Origin: Platanthera guangdongensis
Lineage: Eukaryota; Streptophyta; Magnoliopsida; Asparagales; Orchidaceae
Assembly: GCA_039583875.1 (NCBI GenBank)
Contig: CM077165.1
Coordinates: forward strand, 62,484,757 to 62,548,756
Reading direction: 5' to 3'
DNA: 64,000 nt
Position numbers and translations under genes: made by a program. The notes beneath the pieces were generated by a model that was given only the letters and a program-made list of their open reading frames with translations, was not told the DNA's origin and made no database searches. Positions 45,951-57,075 of this stretch are shown here, piece after piece. Position 1 is the stretch's first letter. Each line of letters starts with the position of its first letter.

Positions 45951-46146
45951 AATATGACAAAAGATGGGCACAATGGAGAAAAAGGATCCATATAGCCGAC
46001 CTCACCATAGTGGGATAAAGGCTTGAGTGTTGTTGTTGCCTCAATTTCAAAGTTTATTGAAATCAACATTTTATGCATTCATTTTTGCGGAATAAAATTA
46101 TTATTTTGTCATCTCTGAATTTCTATGTCCTTATTTCATATAAGGC

Positions 46147-46755
46147 TAGGGGTGAGCATAAAAAACCGCAAACCGTAAAAATCGCCCGCACCGCACAAAC
46201 CGCACAAATATTTAAACCGCACCGCATAGTTTCGGTGCGGTGCGGTTTTGAATTTTTACAAATCGAGCGCGGTTCGGTGCGATGCGGTTTTCGAATCTTG
46301 AAAGCCACAAAAACCGCACCGTACCGACTAATTATATATTTTTATTTTTCATAACACGTGACATATCACATACATCTAAATAAAAGTATAACTTATAATT
46401 TATTAATTAATATTAGTAATTAACTAATTATATTAGTGCATATAGTTGTTTTCTGGTTTTTCTTCTTGTTTTAGTTGTTTTCCTGCTATTATTAAAAATA
46501 ATATATCTTATATAATTGTGTTTTTACCCAAATTTTACATCTTATTTTATCTCATATTATCTTTTTTGTGTCAATATATATCGCATGCTAAAAACCGCAC
46601 CGAAACCGCAACCACACCGCAAAAAACCGCACCAAACCGAAACCGCACCGCGTAATTTCGGTTCGGTGCGGTTTTGCTCTGGCCAAAACTGCGCCCTTGC
46701 AGTGCGGTTGCGGTTTGGGCCAAAACCGCACCAAACCGCACCGTGCACACCCCTA
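46147..46755. mobile_element. hAT-type non-autonomous element with CCGCACC-repeat core
   Basis: The ends TAGGGGTGAGCA and TGCACACCCCTA are inverted repeats with one mismatch. The 8-bp TATAAGGC (46139-46146, 46756-46763) is a perfect target duplication. Both ends are filled with degenerate 'aaaccgcaccg' units, and the centre is AT-rich (46330-46600). It is inserted three bases inside the Tourist MITE at 46761. ORFs over it are repeat translations. Confidence 0.9.
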
Positions 46756-46760
46756 TATAA

Positions 46761-46980
46761 GGCTCTATTTGGTTCGGCGTTTTGCCGCTCCGTTTGGGGC
46801 AAATGCCGCCAGAAGGCGGGCAAACAAATGAAACTCCGACGGCGTTTGCTCCGTTTCCACCCGCCCGCCTTGTGAAACGCCCAAAAAAGCTCTGTTTGGA
46901 GAAGCCACCTCCCCCCTCCGATTCGAACACTCCGTTTCCACCCGCCGGATCGACCCGCCACCGCCGAACCAAATGAAGCC
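46761..46980. mobile_element. Tourist-type MITE
   Basis: GGCTCTATTTGGTTCGGCG and the complement of CGCCGAACCAAATGAAGCC are inverted repeats. TAA flanks both sides (46758-46760, 46981-46983), the 3-bp TWA duplication of PIF/Harbinger. Its first three bases also remain at 46144-46146, left of the hAT element that split it. A related copy lies at 50085-50290. Confidence 0.88.
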
Positions 46981-47105
46981 TAAGTGTTTGTAAGAAAAAC
47001 TGTTTTTATCATTTTAACTATTTGTGTAAAAAAATTCTTAAGTATTTCTTAAAATTGAAAAAGCCCTTATTCACCCCCCTTTAAAGGCTTCATAAGATCC
47101 AACAC

Positions 47106-47118
47106 TTGGTATCAGTGG
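47106..47118 (+). promoter_or_regulatory. Primer-binding site of the SIRE-like element
   Basis: TTGGTATCAGTGG begins two bases after the LTR end. This variant of the iMet site is typical of Ty1/copia elements. Confidence 0.85.
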
Positions 47119-47153
47119 TAGGTTACTGCAAAACGGTTTTACCATCGGGAATA

Positions 47154-48490
47154 ATGTCACACCGTGATTATGCATTTTCTGAGGGGCAATGAATTAGTAG
47201 ATCATCTTTATTTACTGGAATTGGTTATAATTATTGGAAAACTAGAATGAAATGTTTTTTAATCATTTTAAACATAGATATCTGGAATATGGTAGAATAG
47301 TGCTATACTCCCCCTACAATTGTTGTTGGAAGTACTATCATAGAAAAACCTAAGGATAAGTAAGATGACATTGACACGTTAAGATGCAAGAATAATGCAA
47401 AAGCTATGGATGCGTTATTTTGTGTGTTAGATAGTACAAAGTTTAATTGGACTTGTGCGTGTGAAATTGCTTATGATATTTGGAATTTACTTGAAATTAC
47501 TCATGAAGGTATTTCAAAGGTAAAAGATTCAAAGCGATTTTAACTGGAATCTGAGTTTAAGAAGTTCAGAATGGAAGTTGATGAAAATATTGGCTCAATG
47601 TAAATTAGGTTCACCAAGATTGTCAATGATTCTAAAGTGCTAGGGAAGAATTTCTCCAACGACGATTTGGTCAGGAAGATTCTTAGATCGCTCCTCCAAA
47701 GTTTAATTGTAGAGTGACTGCCATCTTAGAGTCACACGATCTAAAGAAACTTTAAATAAAGTGCCTTATTGGGAATCTTAAAACCCATAAGATTGAGCTG
47801 AGAATTCAACAACAAGAGTACAACACGGAGTCGAAGAAAAGGCGTTGACATTGAAGTCAAAGGAGGGCGACAATGAAGCTGATGAGGATGTTGATGAAGA
47901 CGAGAAAAGTCTGTTTGTTACAAAATTCAAAAGGTTTATGAGGAACCTAGAAAGAAGAAACATTTTTAGGAAATTCTTTAACAAGGAGTCGTTGTTAAGG
48001 AAAGGAAAAGGTAAAGTTAGTTACGACGAAGATAAGTAACGACCACCACCAGAGTGCTATCATTATAAAAAGGTTGGACACATCCAGAGTATGTGTCCAA
48101 AATATCTGAAAGATCAAAAGGAGAAGAGACACAAAAAAGGAGAAGAAGGTGCTAAAAGCTGAAACGTGCGATGATTCCTCCCCTGAGGATTCAAGTGGAT
48201 TGAGCTCAAGCAAGGAGGAAAAATCTAACATGTGCTTGATGAGAAAAACAACACGCCATCTGATGATGAATGCAGTGTCCAAAGCGATACTGAAGTATTT
48301 TCTCCATCTTATAAAGATTTGTATTTTAAATTTTTACAAATATTTAAAAAATATTGACTTATTAAAATATGAAAAAAAACCTTTATTGAAAGAAAATAAA
48401 AAATTATCTAATAAAGTAAAAATATTAGTGAAAGAGAAGATGACTTGGCAAGAGTACGATCACTCTTTGGCAAGGGCAAAAGAATTAGAA
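47154..48490 (+). pseudogene. gag of the SIRE-like element
   Basis: ATG at 47154 reads MSHRDYAFSEGQ then TGA. Past it the same frame gives FTGIGYNYWKTRMKCFL, NNAKAMDALFCVLDSTKFNW, ITHEGISKVKDSKRF and FRMEVDENIGSM with several stops. This is the copia gag (UBN2-like) capsid core. A CCHC knuckle CYHYKKVGHIQSMC lies near 48056-48097 with the first two Cys-Cys altered. The part to 48505 has a Lys/Glu-rich coiled-coil-like region. Confidence 0.8.
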
Positions 48491-48899
48491 GAAACTCTTG
48501 CTTAGTCTCATTCTTCCATTGAAACTCTTACTATGAAAAAGGGGGATTTAAAAAGATCTCTTAAATCTTCTCAATCTAAAATTGAAAAAGGAAATAAGAC
48601 CTTCACAAATCGTTGTGTTATGCTAGTTACAGAAAGTACGACATTAAAGCCTAAGTCCATGTTTTAAATATGGCAATTAAAAAAATTGGAATTGACCAAA
48701 AATACCTTGACATGATTTTGGTCAACGAGTGTCATGGATTTGCAAAATTCGGGCTAGGTTTTGTTTCCGGAAGCTATCGCCTGGTGATAACCACTACCGC
48801 TGACGATATCAAAAAATTCAAGAAAATTTAAAATTAATAATCAAAGTTTTAATCACTATTCTGCTATTATCTCATCTTCCCGTAAGAGTTCTTAAAGAT

Positions 48900-51730
48900 C
48901 ACAAAAAAATGTTCATCTCCCTTTTTTAAGTGTGGCAAATGTTATAGATTTGGACACACCACAGGTTCTTGTAGGAAGAAAGGACAAAGTACTTTGAAAC
49001 AAGTCTAGGTGCCTAAGGTTTCCACCTATTCTATGGGATGAACCTTTTGGGTAGTTGGATCTTTACTCTCATCTCCCTTCTAGGTACTTGACAGAGCAAG
49101 AACAAAGATAACGTGTGATACTTGGACTCGGGTTGTTCCAAACACATGACAAACAATAAATCAAAGTTTGTTAGCCTTGAAATGAAAAAAAAGATGGATG
49201 ATGACGTTTAGTGATAATGAAAAAAGAAGGATCATGAGCATCAGCGTTGTGGGTAACAAATTTTTTTCTATTTCAAATGTTTTATATGTTGATTGTTTAA
49301 AATCCAATTTAATTTCTTTGAGTCAATTATGTGATAAAAGGTTAAATGTTTTATTTGAATCATCAACAAATTTTTGCAAAATTATAGTTTCTAAAACAAA
49401 TGATGTTCTTACTGCACTTAGATTTCACAATGTTTATATGATTGCCTTTTATGATCTTTCTCATTCATCTTTAAAATGTTTTATTTCTAAAAATGAGAAA
49501 TTAGAATTGTGACATATGTGTTTTGTTCACTCTATTATCAAAAGATTAATTAATAAAAGATTTGTCAATGTTAAATGTAAAGTTATCTTCTCTTTGTGCG
49601 CCTTGCAAAAAGGGAAAATTTTCAAATATTCATTTAAACATAAAAGTGTTATTTCTACTACTAGATTACTTTAGTTGATTCATATAGATTTATTTGGACC
49701 AGTTAGCACGCAAGTTTAGGAGATAGAAAATATACTTTGAAACACTATTCTACTGTTCCTTGTGTAGATTCTAATCACGCAAAAAATGAAGAATAACCCC
49801 GTCCTACTTTGGGGCATGAAGATGATGAATTGTTTGGAGAAAAAAGAAGAAGAAAAAAAAGAAAAGAGTATAAGAAACGAAAGAATATGTACCTCTGAGC
49901 TTATATATACAAAAGATCATCCAAATGAATTAATTATTGGAGAACCATCAAATGAGGTTAGTACTCGTTCTTATTTACATGATTTATTTTCAAATCTTTG
50001 TTTTATATCCTAAATAGAACCAAAAGACGTTTCAACCGCTTTAAATGATGAATTTTGGTTTTTAGCTGTGAATGAAGAACTTAAGGTGATTTAGCGTTTT
50101 CGGGCGGAGTTTGGAGCAAACGCCACCGGACGACGGGTAACCAAACAAAGCTCTGTCTATGTTTGCATCATTTGTGCAAGGAGGAAACACCCCCACACCA
50201 CTCCGTTTCGACCCCCACCTCCCCCCTCCGGTTTGAAATCTCCGTTTGAACCCGCTTGCTCCTCCCGCCACTGTTCAATCAAACGAAGCCTTAATTAATT
50301 TGAACGTAATTAGATTTATAAACTTATAGAGAGACCATCTAATCATCCTGTTGTAGGTGTTAAATGAATTTTCAAAAAGGAATTAAATGATGAATCTAGG
50401 ATTACACGAAACAAAGCTAGATTAATAACACAAGGATATATACAAAACGAGCGGATAGATTTTGATGAAACTTTTGCACCTGTTGCTCGCTTAGAATCTG
50501 CTAAATTTTTTTTTGCTTTTGCAAATTTTAAAAGATTTAAATTGTTTCAAATCAATGTTAAAATTATATTTTTAAACGGGTATATTATAAAAGAAGTTTA
50601 TGTAGAACAACCCCCTGATATTATTAATAAAAAATTTCCTGATCATGCATATAAGTTAGAAAAACACTTTATGGTTTAAAACAAGCGTCTCGTGCTTGGT
50701 ATAAAATATTAACTTTATATTTATTAAAACAAGATTATAAAATGTGAAGTGCAGATAGTACGCTCTTCATTAAACATGTAAATAATGATTTGATTATACG
50801 GTAAATTTATATAAATAATATTATTTTTGGAGTCACTAATGACTCAGTTATCGAAGTTGTTTTTGTTATAAAAATGAATTTGAATTGATCATGGTATGGG
50901 AACTTGCATATTTTTAGGATTTCAAATCACTCAACAACATGATGAAATTTTTATTTGTCAATCTAAATATATTCATAATATTTTTAAAAGATTTGGATTT
51001 GAAAATTTTAAGCAAACTAATTCTCCTATGAGTGCTTCTTTAAAATTAAGAAATGATGAAAGTGGTGTTTCAGTTGATCAAACTTTATATAGAAGAATGA
51101 TATGGTCATTATTATATTTGAATGCATCTAAACCTGATATTATGTTTGTCGTTTGTTTATGTGCTAGATTTTTAGCTAATCCCAAAGAATCACATTTCAA
51201 AGCGGTTAAATGAATTTTTAGATATCTTATCGTACATTTAGATTAGGATTATGGTTTCTTCATAATGATTCTTTTATTTTACATGGTTATTCTGATTCAG
51301 ATTATGCTAGATGTTCATTAGATCGTAAAAGCACTAATGACACTTGTCATTTCTTAGGTCGTTCACTTATTTTATGGTCGAGTAAGAAACAGAATTCTGT
51401 TTCCCTCTCCACCACCGAGGCCGAATACATTGCACTAGGTAGTTGTTGTGCATAAGCTATATAGATGTCACAAACTTTACAAGACTTTGGAATACATCAA
51501 CATAATATAGAATTAAAATATGATAACGAAAGTGCTATTGATCTTACAAACAATCCCGTTCATCACTCTAGATCAAAACACATAGATGTCTGACATCACT
51601 TTATAAGAGGTTATATTAAAAATGATCCTGTGAAAATAGTTTTATTGGAACTGACTCACAACTTGCAGATATTTTCACAAAACGACTTCCTGATTCACGT
51701 TTCACAATGCTTAGATTAGAATTAAAAATC
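48900..51730 (+). pseudogene. pol of the SIRE-like element (integrase core deleted, RT active site lost)
   Basis: A second knuckle-like CYRFGHTTGSC lies near 48935. The protease keeps LDSGCSKHMT at about 49130. The GAG-pre-integrase reads LYVDCLKSNLISLSQLCDK and RFHNVYM. Integrase stops after HIDLFGPV (about 49680-49710); most of its core is deleted. RT runs from about 50370 (NKARLITQGYIQNERIDFDE, APVARLESA). The catalytic YVDD reads YINN at 50808-50819. RT end and RNase H follow (FLGFQITQQHDEIFICQSKY, SLLYLNASKPDIMF, STTEAEYIALGS), with many stops. A Tourist MITE splits it at 50085-50290. Confidence 0.85.
50085..50290. mobile_element. Tourist-type MITE inside copia pol
   Basis: About 206 bp, related to 46761-46980 (shared 'ggcggagtttggagcaaacgc' style left end and 'cacctcccccctccg' right half). 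It ends ...AAACGAAGCC within a TTAA context on both sides. Removing it with one flank copy restores the pol reading EEL-N-F-ERN (AVNEELNQFERN in relatives), so the boundary is well supported. Confidence 0.82.
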
Positions 51731-52137
51731 TTAGATATTTCAAGTTAAAATTGTTAAATTTATGTTTAAAATTTTATAGGATTATTTGTTTTATTTTTAT
51801 CATATTTACAAAAATATTTCTATCTTTTTAAGAAAATTAATTAATAAAACAAAAAGAAATTCATCAAAGTAGAGATCTAAAAGGGGTAAAATACTGCAAA
51901 TCACATAAATATCAGCAGAAGAGTGCATATAAAATGTCTAGAACATAAAACACAAAATAGAGGATAACTGATATTGCCGACGATAGCGAGATATTGTCGT
52001 GAGATACTAAACAGAGGTCCACATACACACAAATCACATGCATACTTCATAGAACCAAAATTCATGCTTTCTTCACTAGTCTCTGACTGTTCTTCACTCA
52101 AACTTTGTCCACTATCTCTTTGTCCTCGAGTGGATCA

Positions 52138-53150
52138 CATTGAGTGTCGAGGTGAATCCACCACTGGATTCTCCCTCTTCTGTTCTTCTGCTGGTGTAGG
52201 TTTTTTCTTAGAACTTCCAATGAGGAACTTAAGCATCGTTTGTATCCTAGTCAAGTTCTTTATGACTTCCACTTCATGCTCTTCAACTGACTCTTGTAGG
52301 TCATGGATTTCCTTATGAAGAGATCTTGCTCGTGGAAGTGGCAGTCTCGTAGAAGTAGATGGTACATTCTGAGCTGGTGGTAGCCATATCGAACCCGTGG
52401 AGTATATGGCAGGGACATTATCATTCATATAGAAATCCTGAATAATCCAATGATACTTCCGACAAAGGATCCACTGTATGATACATCCCAATGAGAGTGT
52501 ATTAAGCCTTTTTTTCAAAGGATCCTTTATCCTATAAGTATATCGAATTATTGATAATATCAAGTCTGTCACATCAAATTTCTGATGCTCTAATATATGA
52601 TAAGTCACTAAATTAACTGTGCAGTGATCGTCTTTTTGTCACCTGACTTGACCATAATTCTATGTCTCAATATATCTAGTATAATGTATGCATCTGGTGC
52701 CAACGTGGAGGTATTTTGAATCAAAGTTTTTGAGTTCTTTCTATTCAGCGCTAGATTCAATAATGTTCAATCTCTCTCTTTTCGATAGTTTTCAGCCACA
52801 TCCAAATAGTGTTCTATTTCTATCAGACCAAATTCATTTCTCAAATCCTCGTGTGTGATTTCAACTATCTCTCCTTGCAATTTCAATCTCACACCTCCAT
52901 TTAATTCTGAATCTGATGGATTTTCTAAGTGGATGTAGAAGTCTCTCACTAGTGCAGTTGAAAACATGTCAGGAATAATTACTGACATTATACCTGACAC
53001 AGTGAGCATATTATATATGTGAGCATGCTCAGCTAGGTCGAACTCCATATCTGCTACGCCAATTGTTGCCTTTTCTATACCAGAATACGGCTGATACGAT
53101 GATTGAGGAATGCTAGACGTACTCTTGCATGCTTTTGCTCCAAAAACCAT
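52138..53150 (-). pseudogene. Antisense ORF of the SIRE-like element ('putative plant transposon protein'-like)
   Basis: On the minus strand ATG at 53150 follows a splice-acceptor-like GGTGCAG. It reads MVFGAKACKSTSSI, EFDLAEHAHIYNML, VRDFYIHLENPSDSELNG and THEDLRNEFGL. A stop follows at 52767, then in-frame residues to about 52620. A frameshift leads into TYHILEHQKFDVTDLI, LSLGCIIQWILCRKYHWII and a coiled-coil-like tail (LHKEIHDLQESVEEHEVEVI). This resembles the domain annotated in many plants as 'putative plant transposon protein', often found antisense in LTR elements; function unknown. A TATA-like box (53737-53729) lies upstream on the same strand. It is damaged by one stop and one frameshift. 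Confidence 0.6.
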
Positions 53151-53728
53151 TTCCTGCACCAAAAATTAAAATTCATTATTGAAGGCGATATGCTTACCGC
53201 CGGGCGATACCCCGACGAAGCCTACTTTTTATATTTTTTTTCAAATTTTTTATAGATCTTGACTAATTATACTTCAAAATTAAAAAAAATCACTCTAAAA
53301 ATTTAGATCTTGACAAAATTAACTAAAAACTATGAGATCTTAAAATTTATCACTAAAGATGAATTCACTATTCATCTTCTTCCTCATCTTATTTTGATTT
53401 TTGAAAACTTTCTGCTAGATCTAACATAAATTTCCATTGTTTATCTAAACAACATCAGATCTAGGAAAAACTATCCTAAAATTTCCTTTTTACAAAAAAT
53501 ATTTTCAAGATCTATTCGTCCTACTCTTCCAAAGTCAGCAAAACTCCGTGAAAATGGCATCTAAGCAAAGAGGACCACTCAATTTTGGATCTAGAGGAGA
53601 AGAAATTTTTTTTCAAAAAAACCAGGTATATAACTCAGATCTGGTGATTTTGCCGGCGAAACGATGGATTTCTCCCGATAGGGCTTTGGGAAAGTGAAAG
53701 GCAAACTCAGATCCCGAATTAGATCGGG

Positions 53729-53739
53729 CCTTTTATAAC
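53729..53739 (-). promoter_or_regulatory. TATA-like box for the antisense ORF
   Basis: The minus strand reads GTTATAAAAGG, about 580 bases before the ATG at 53150. Between them is T-rich, intron-like sequence ending TTTTTGGTGCAG. This suggests an own promoter, leader and intron. Confidence 0.45.
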
Positions 53740-55221
53740 AAGAGATATCACCGACGATATCTAAATATCGCCGCGATATCAAATATTTCACAAAAATAAA
53801 GTAAGTATTTTTTAGCTTTCTTTTAATAGCGCACCTTGTTTAATTTTTTTAAAAGTCTTATCCATATTTGTTTTTGTTTCCTCTTCAACAATATGTAAAA
53901 ATTCCTTAAAAATATTACAAAAAATTGATTTTTTGGTTTAATTTATTTTTATTTCAACATTGGAAATATATAAAGAGTGCTTACACCGAACTTACATTTA
54001 TCATTTAAAGAGTGCTTACATTGTCTAATTTTATTTTCAAGTTTCATAAAACATTATTTTGTCTTATCATGCCTTGAATATCTTATATTATGCGATGAAA
54101 TTGTTTGTAGTATATGCGTAGAATTGTTTTCGCATGCCTCTAAGAATGAGTAATGTTTTATATTTGATAGTGAAATTGCACTCACACTTTTTGGTAATCT
54201 ACATGTCTTTAAATTTTATTTGTGCATGAATGTGTAGTATGTTAACATAACCTCTAGAACTACGTAAATAACTTACCTACACGACGTTGAGTTGTAGTTT
54301 GCAATTGCTGTTTTTCATGCACTTGTTTTAAGAGAAATGTTGTTTTAAAAAAATAATATCGCCGTTTGCAAAACAAGTGAATTTAAAGTCCCTGATCAAT
54401 AAAAAAACATAAAATAAAGTAATAAGGAATACTCCACCAAGTACTACTCACTCTCCTGATAAGTCTTAATGAGCATTGTAAGTTTGATCACCTTGGAGAG
54501 AATTCTAAATTGTTTTGTGCAAACAAATATCTTTCTATTTTTCTTTTAAAATTCTATGTGCATTGAATTTTTTGGATGTAAGGATATTTGTGTGTATTTA
54601 ATGTTGTGTTCTTACATTACATGTTTTCATGTGTTTTAATTTATACACTCATATCTTTTATTAAAACAGTAAATGTACACATCATTTTTTTTATAAAACT
54701 TTTACTCATGAGAATTGAACCAAAAAACTACTCTATACCATTCTATTTACACTTGAGTAAATGCATTAGAAAACAAAACATAACATTTACAATGTTTATA
54801 TATACTTGAATTTCAAATTATGATACATTGTATTTGTTTTTCTTTTGTTGATATTTCAAATCATATTTGCATATTTATGACGACGCATCTCATATACTTA
54901 AATTTCAAACATCAGAAAATCAAATTAAAAATCATAATCTTGTTCTATTCTTACTTTTTGAAACAAAGTTTCGTTTATGAGTGCTTTCACTAATTTTGCT
55001 GTGTTCACTTCATTTACTCTACTTTCTTTTGATAATACCAAAATGAGGAGAATAACTTGAAGAAATCTATTAATTGGAGTATTATAGGGAGATTGTATGT
55101 ATGAGAGCATCCATATAAGATGAGTTTTTGCACGTTTATCTCGCTTATCATATTCTATAAACAACTCTCGAGTCATAGTTGATTTCTTTCTAAAGGATTT
55201 GTTATTATCATAAGGTGAGAT
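53740..55221 (+). other. AT-rich 3' interior of the SIRE-like element, no gene
   Basis: About 1.5 kb of AT-rich sequence. Short ORFs (54588-54809, 54925-55176 minus) have no family features. It ends with the purine-rich 'ataaggtgaga' before the 3' LTR. Confidence 0.6.
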
Positions 55222-55821
55222 TGTTGGAGCATGCGTTCCGCATTCCTTGTTTTGAGAATAACAAATTCCTATTGTATTTGATCATTGTTTGTTTATAATG
55301 TGCAAAAATAACAGGTACAATTCCCCTTTCAGTGTGATGCGGATAATTAAAGACATTATCTATATTTGGCAATATCACACGTGATAACACTATCGCCAGC
55401 GATAGCTCGGGTGATGTCAGCCTTGTGTCATCCATGTCCCACACAATCCAACCACGACGCGCATATTTCTACGATATCGCTGGGCATTATACCTATTGTC
55501 GACGGTATACCCACGATTTGGCCACGATCGTCGTTTTAACCGACCACAATCTCTTCGACGCGGGACACGTGGGAGCACGAGAAGATAACACCTGCGGAAT
55601 CATTATCGCCGGCGTTATCGAAAGAGTTATAGAAAAAACTTTGAATTTGTGGCATCAAGTTTACACCTCCTGGAGTATTCATTCTCACGTACCCTCTGCC
55701 CATTCATCTCCGAATTGAGATATCTCCCAACTTCTTTCAAAGTTCAAGTGTGAAGAGGAGACTTTCATGTGCTTCAACTCCGGGGATCTTCACAACGTTT
55801 CATCATCTCCTACAGAGTTCT
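55222..55821 (+). repeat. 3' LTR of the SIRE-like element, first part
   Basis: TGTTGGAGCATGCG..., parallel to 36888-37480. It is interrupted by a solo LTR at 55822 and continues at 57076-57495 and 61135-61209. Confidence 0.85.
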
Positions 55822-57075
55822 TGATGTAGGGGTAGGCTAGTGGTGCTCGGAAGCTAGGACCCTAAGTGCACGTGTGAGGGGATATGCAATGAACAGTCGG
55901 ATAACAACGACTAGTAACGTAAGCAATGAAAATTAGCAACACCACGCAGTTAATCGAAATAAAGAAGCAATTAAATAATTTTGGCAATTTGGCGATGGCT
56001 TCCTCCGCACGGAGGGCCTAAGCAAGCGGCGACGACTAATTCCACAACAAATATTAGCGTATAAGACAACAACTACCAAACTATGATCACAATACAAATA
56101 TAGATAAACAACCAAGTGCAAATGTCAAATACAAACACAATACCATGAAATACTCACGATGCAGTGGGCTGATCCGAGGCGATGGAGGATTTGACGAACC
56201 GGATGCAAAACGAGCGATCGGAAGTGGAACCGGAGGCGAAGTGGCGATGGCTGCCTTCGGCGAAAAGTAGCGGTAATGGATGGTAAAACAGCGGATCCGA
56301 CCACAAATGAGTAGATCCGGGCCGGGGGTGAATAGATCCGATGATTTGGAGCGGATCCGAACAAAAATTTAAGGTTTGGGTGGAGGGGATAACGGATCGG
56401 AGGGAAGGTCCCTTGGGTGGCCGGTTTTGGAGGGAAAGAGGGGGCAGAGGGGGCTGGGGAAGGAGGGCTGGCGATGGTGGTCGGCTGCAGGAATACAGCA
56501 AGCCTATGGATTTTGTGAATAGTGAATTAAATAAATGAACAGTGAAATCAATAGTGAACAGTGGTGTAATCTGGACAACAACCACTGCTTTCGGGGGCTG
56601 GAATGGGGCTGTTGGGAGGGGAATTTTGGGGGTCTCCGGCGGTGGAAAAGGGGGGGAGAATGGCTGGAAAATGATGGAGGAGGTTGGGGGTTACCTTGGG
56701 GAATATTTGGCTGCCTAGGAGTCGTCACCTAGGGTTCCACGACGTCGGCACCGGGGAGGGATCGCTGGAATCCGGGATTAATCTCCTCCAAATTCTGCAA
56801 TGGTTTCAAATCAGCCCCCTAGCATCCTATTTATAAGAAAACATAAATTAGGGCATCCCCATCAACGGCTATGATTGGCCGGTGGGTTAGTCCTTGAAAT
56901 ACATCAAAATGAACTCAAAAAAATAAATTAATATAGCGTTTTGACTCGCGGCGACGTCCCGGATGCAACCGCGGAGTCCGATCGGCGATCCGATCAAGTC
57001 TTCCTGCGCGAGTACGTGTATGTGGGCCCCGCCTTGCGGCGAGCTCCTCCAAGTGCATCTGATAGCTCCCCATCA
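55822..57075. mobile_element. Solo LTR, 1254 bp
   Basis: The TGATG...CATCA ends are perfect 5-bp inverted repeats. The target duplication GTTCT is perfect (55817-55821, 57076-57080). The uninterrupted sequence is seen in the 5' LTR (acagagttctgcactag, 37480). Length, ends and GC-rich last 150 bases resemble the LTR at 2399-3639, so the two families are probably related. ORFs in it (56154-56728) are not genes. Confidence 0.9.

Larger units (their letters stand above)
37717..46038 (+). mobile_element. 5'-truncated RTE-type LINE, split by a gag-only LTR element
   Basis: The coding end of an RTE LINE (37722-38320) and its 3' end (45956-46038) lie on either side of the LTR element 38321-45950. 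The 3' end has the plant RTE signature 'ggatccatatagccgacc...gtgggataaaggcttg' followed by (GTT)n. About 23 bp of the host LTR (present near 57323) are missing at the insertion, so no target duplication is seen. Confidence 0.85.
46039..47104 (+). repeat. 5' LTR of the SIRE-like element, second part
   Basis: It resumes 'cctcaatttcaaagtttattg', parallel to 57344 onward, and ends 'aagatccaaca'. Two MITEs (46144-46980) interrupt it at a point where the 3' LTR reads 'catataagtgtttg' uninterrupted (near 57432), which confirms the empty site. Confidence 0.85.

Noticed and set aside
46446..46875. ORFs rich in KPHRTE/PKPQPHRKK
   Set aside because: Direct translations of the CCGCACC repeat in the hAT-type element.
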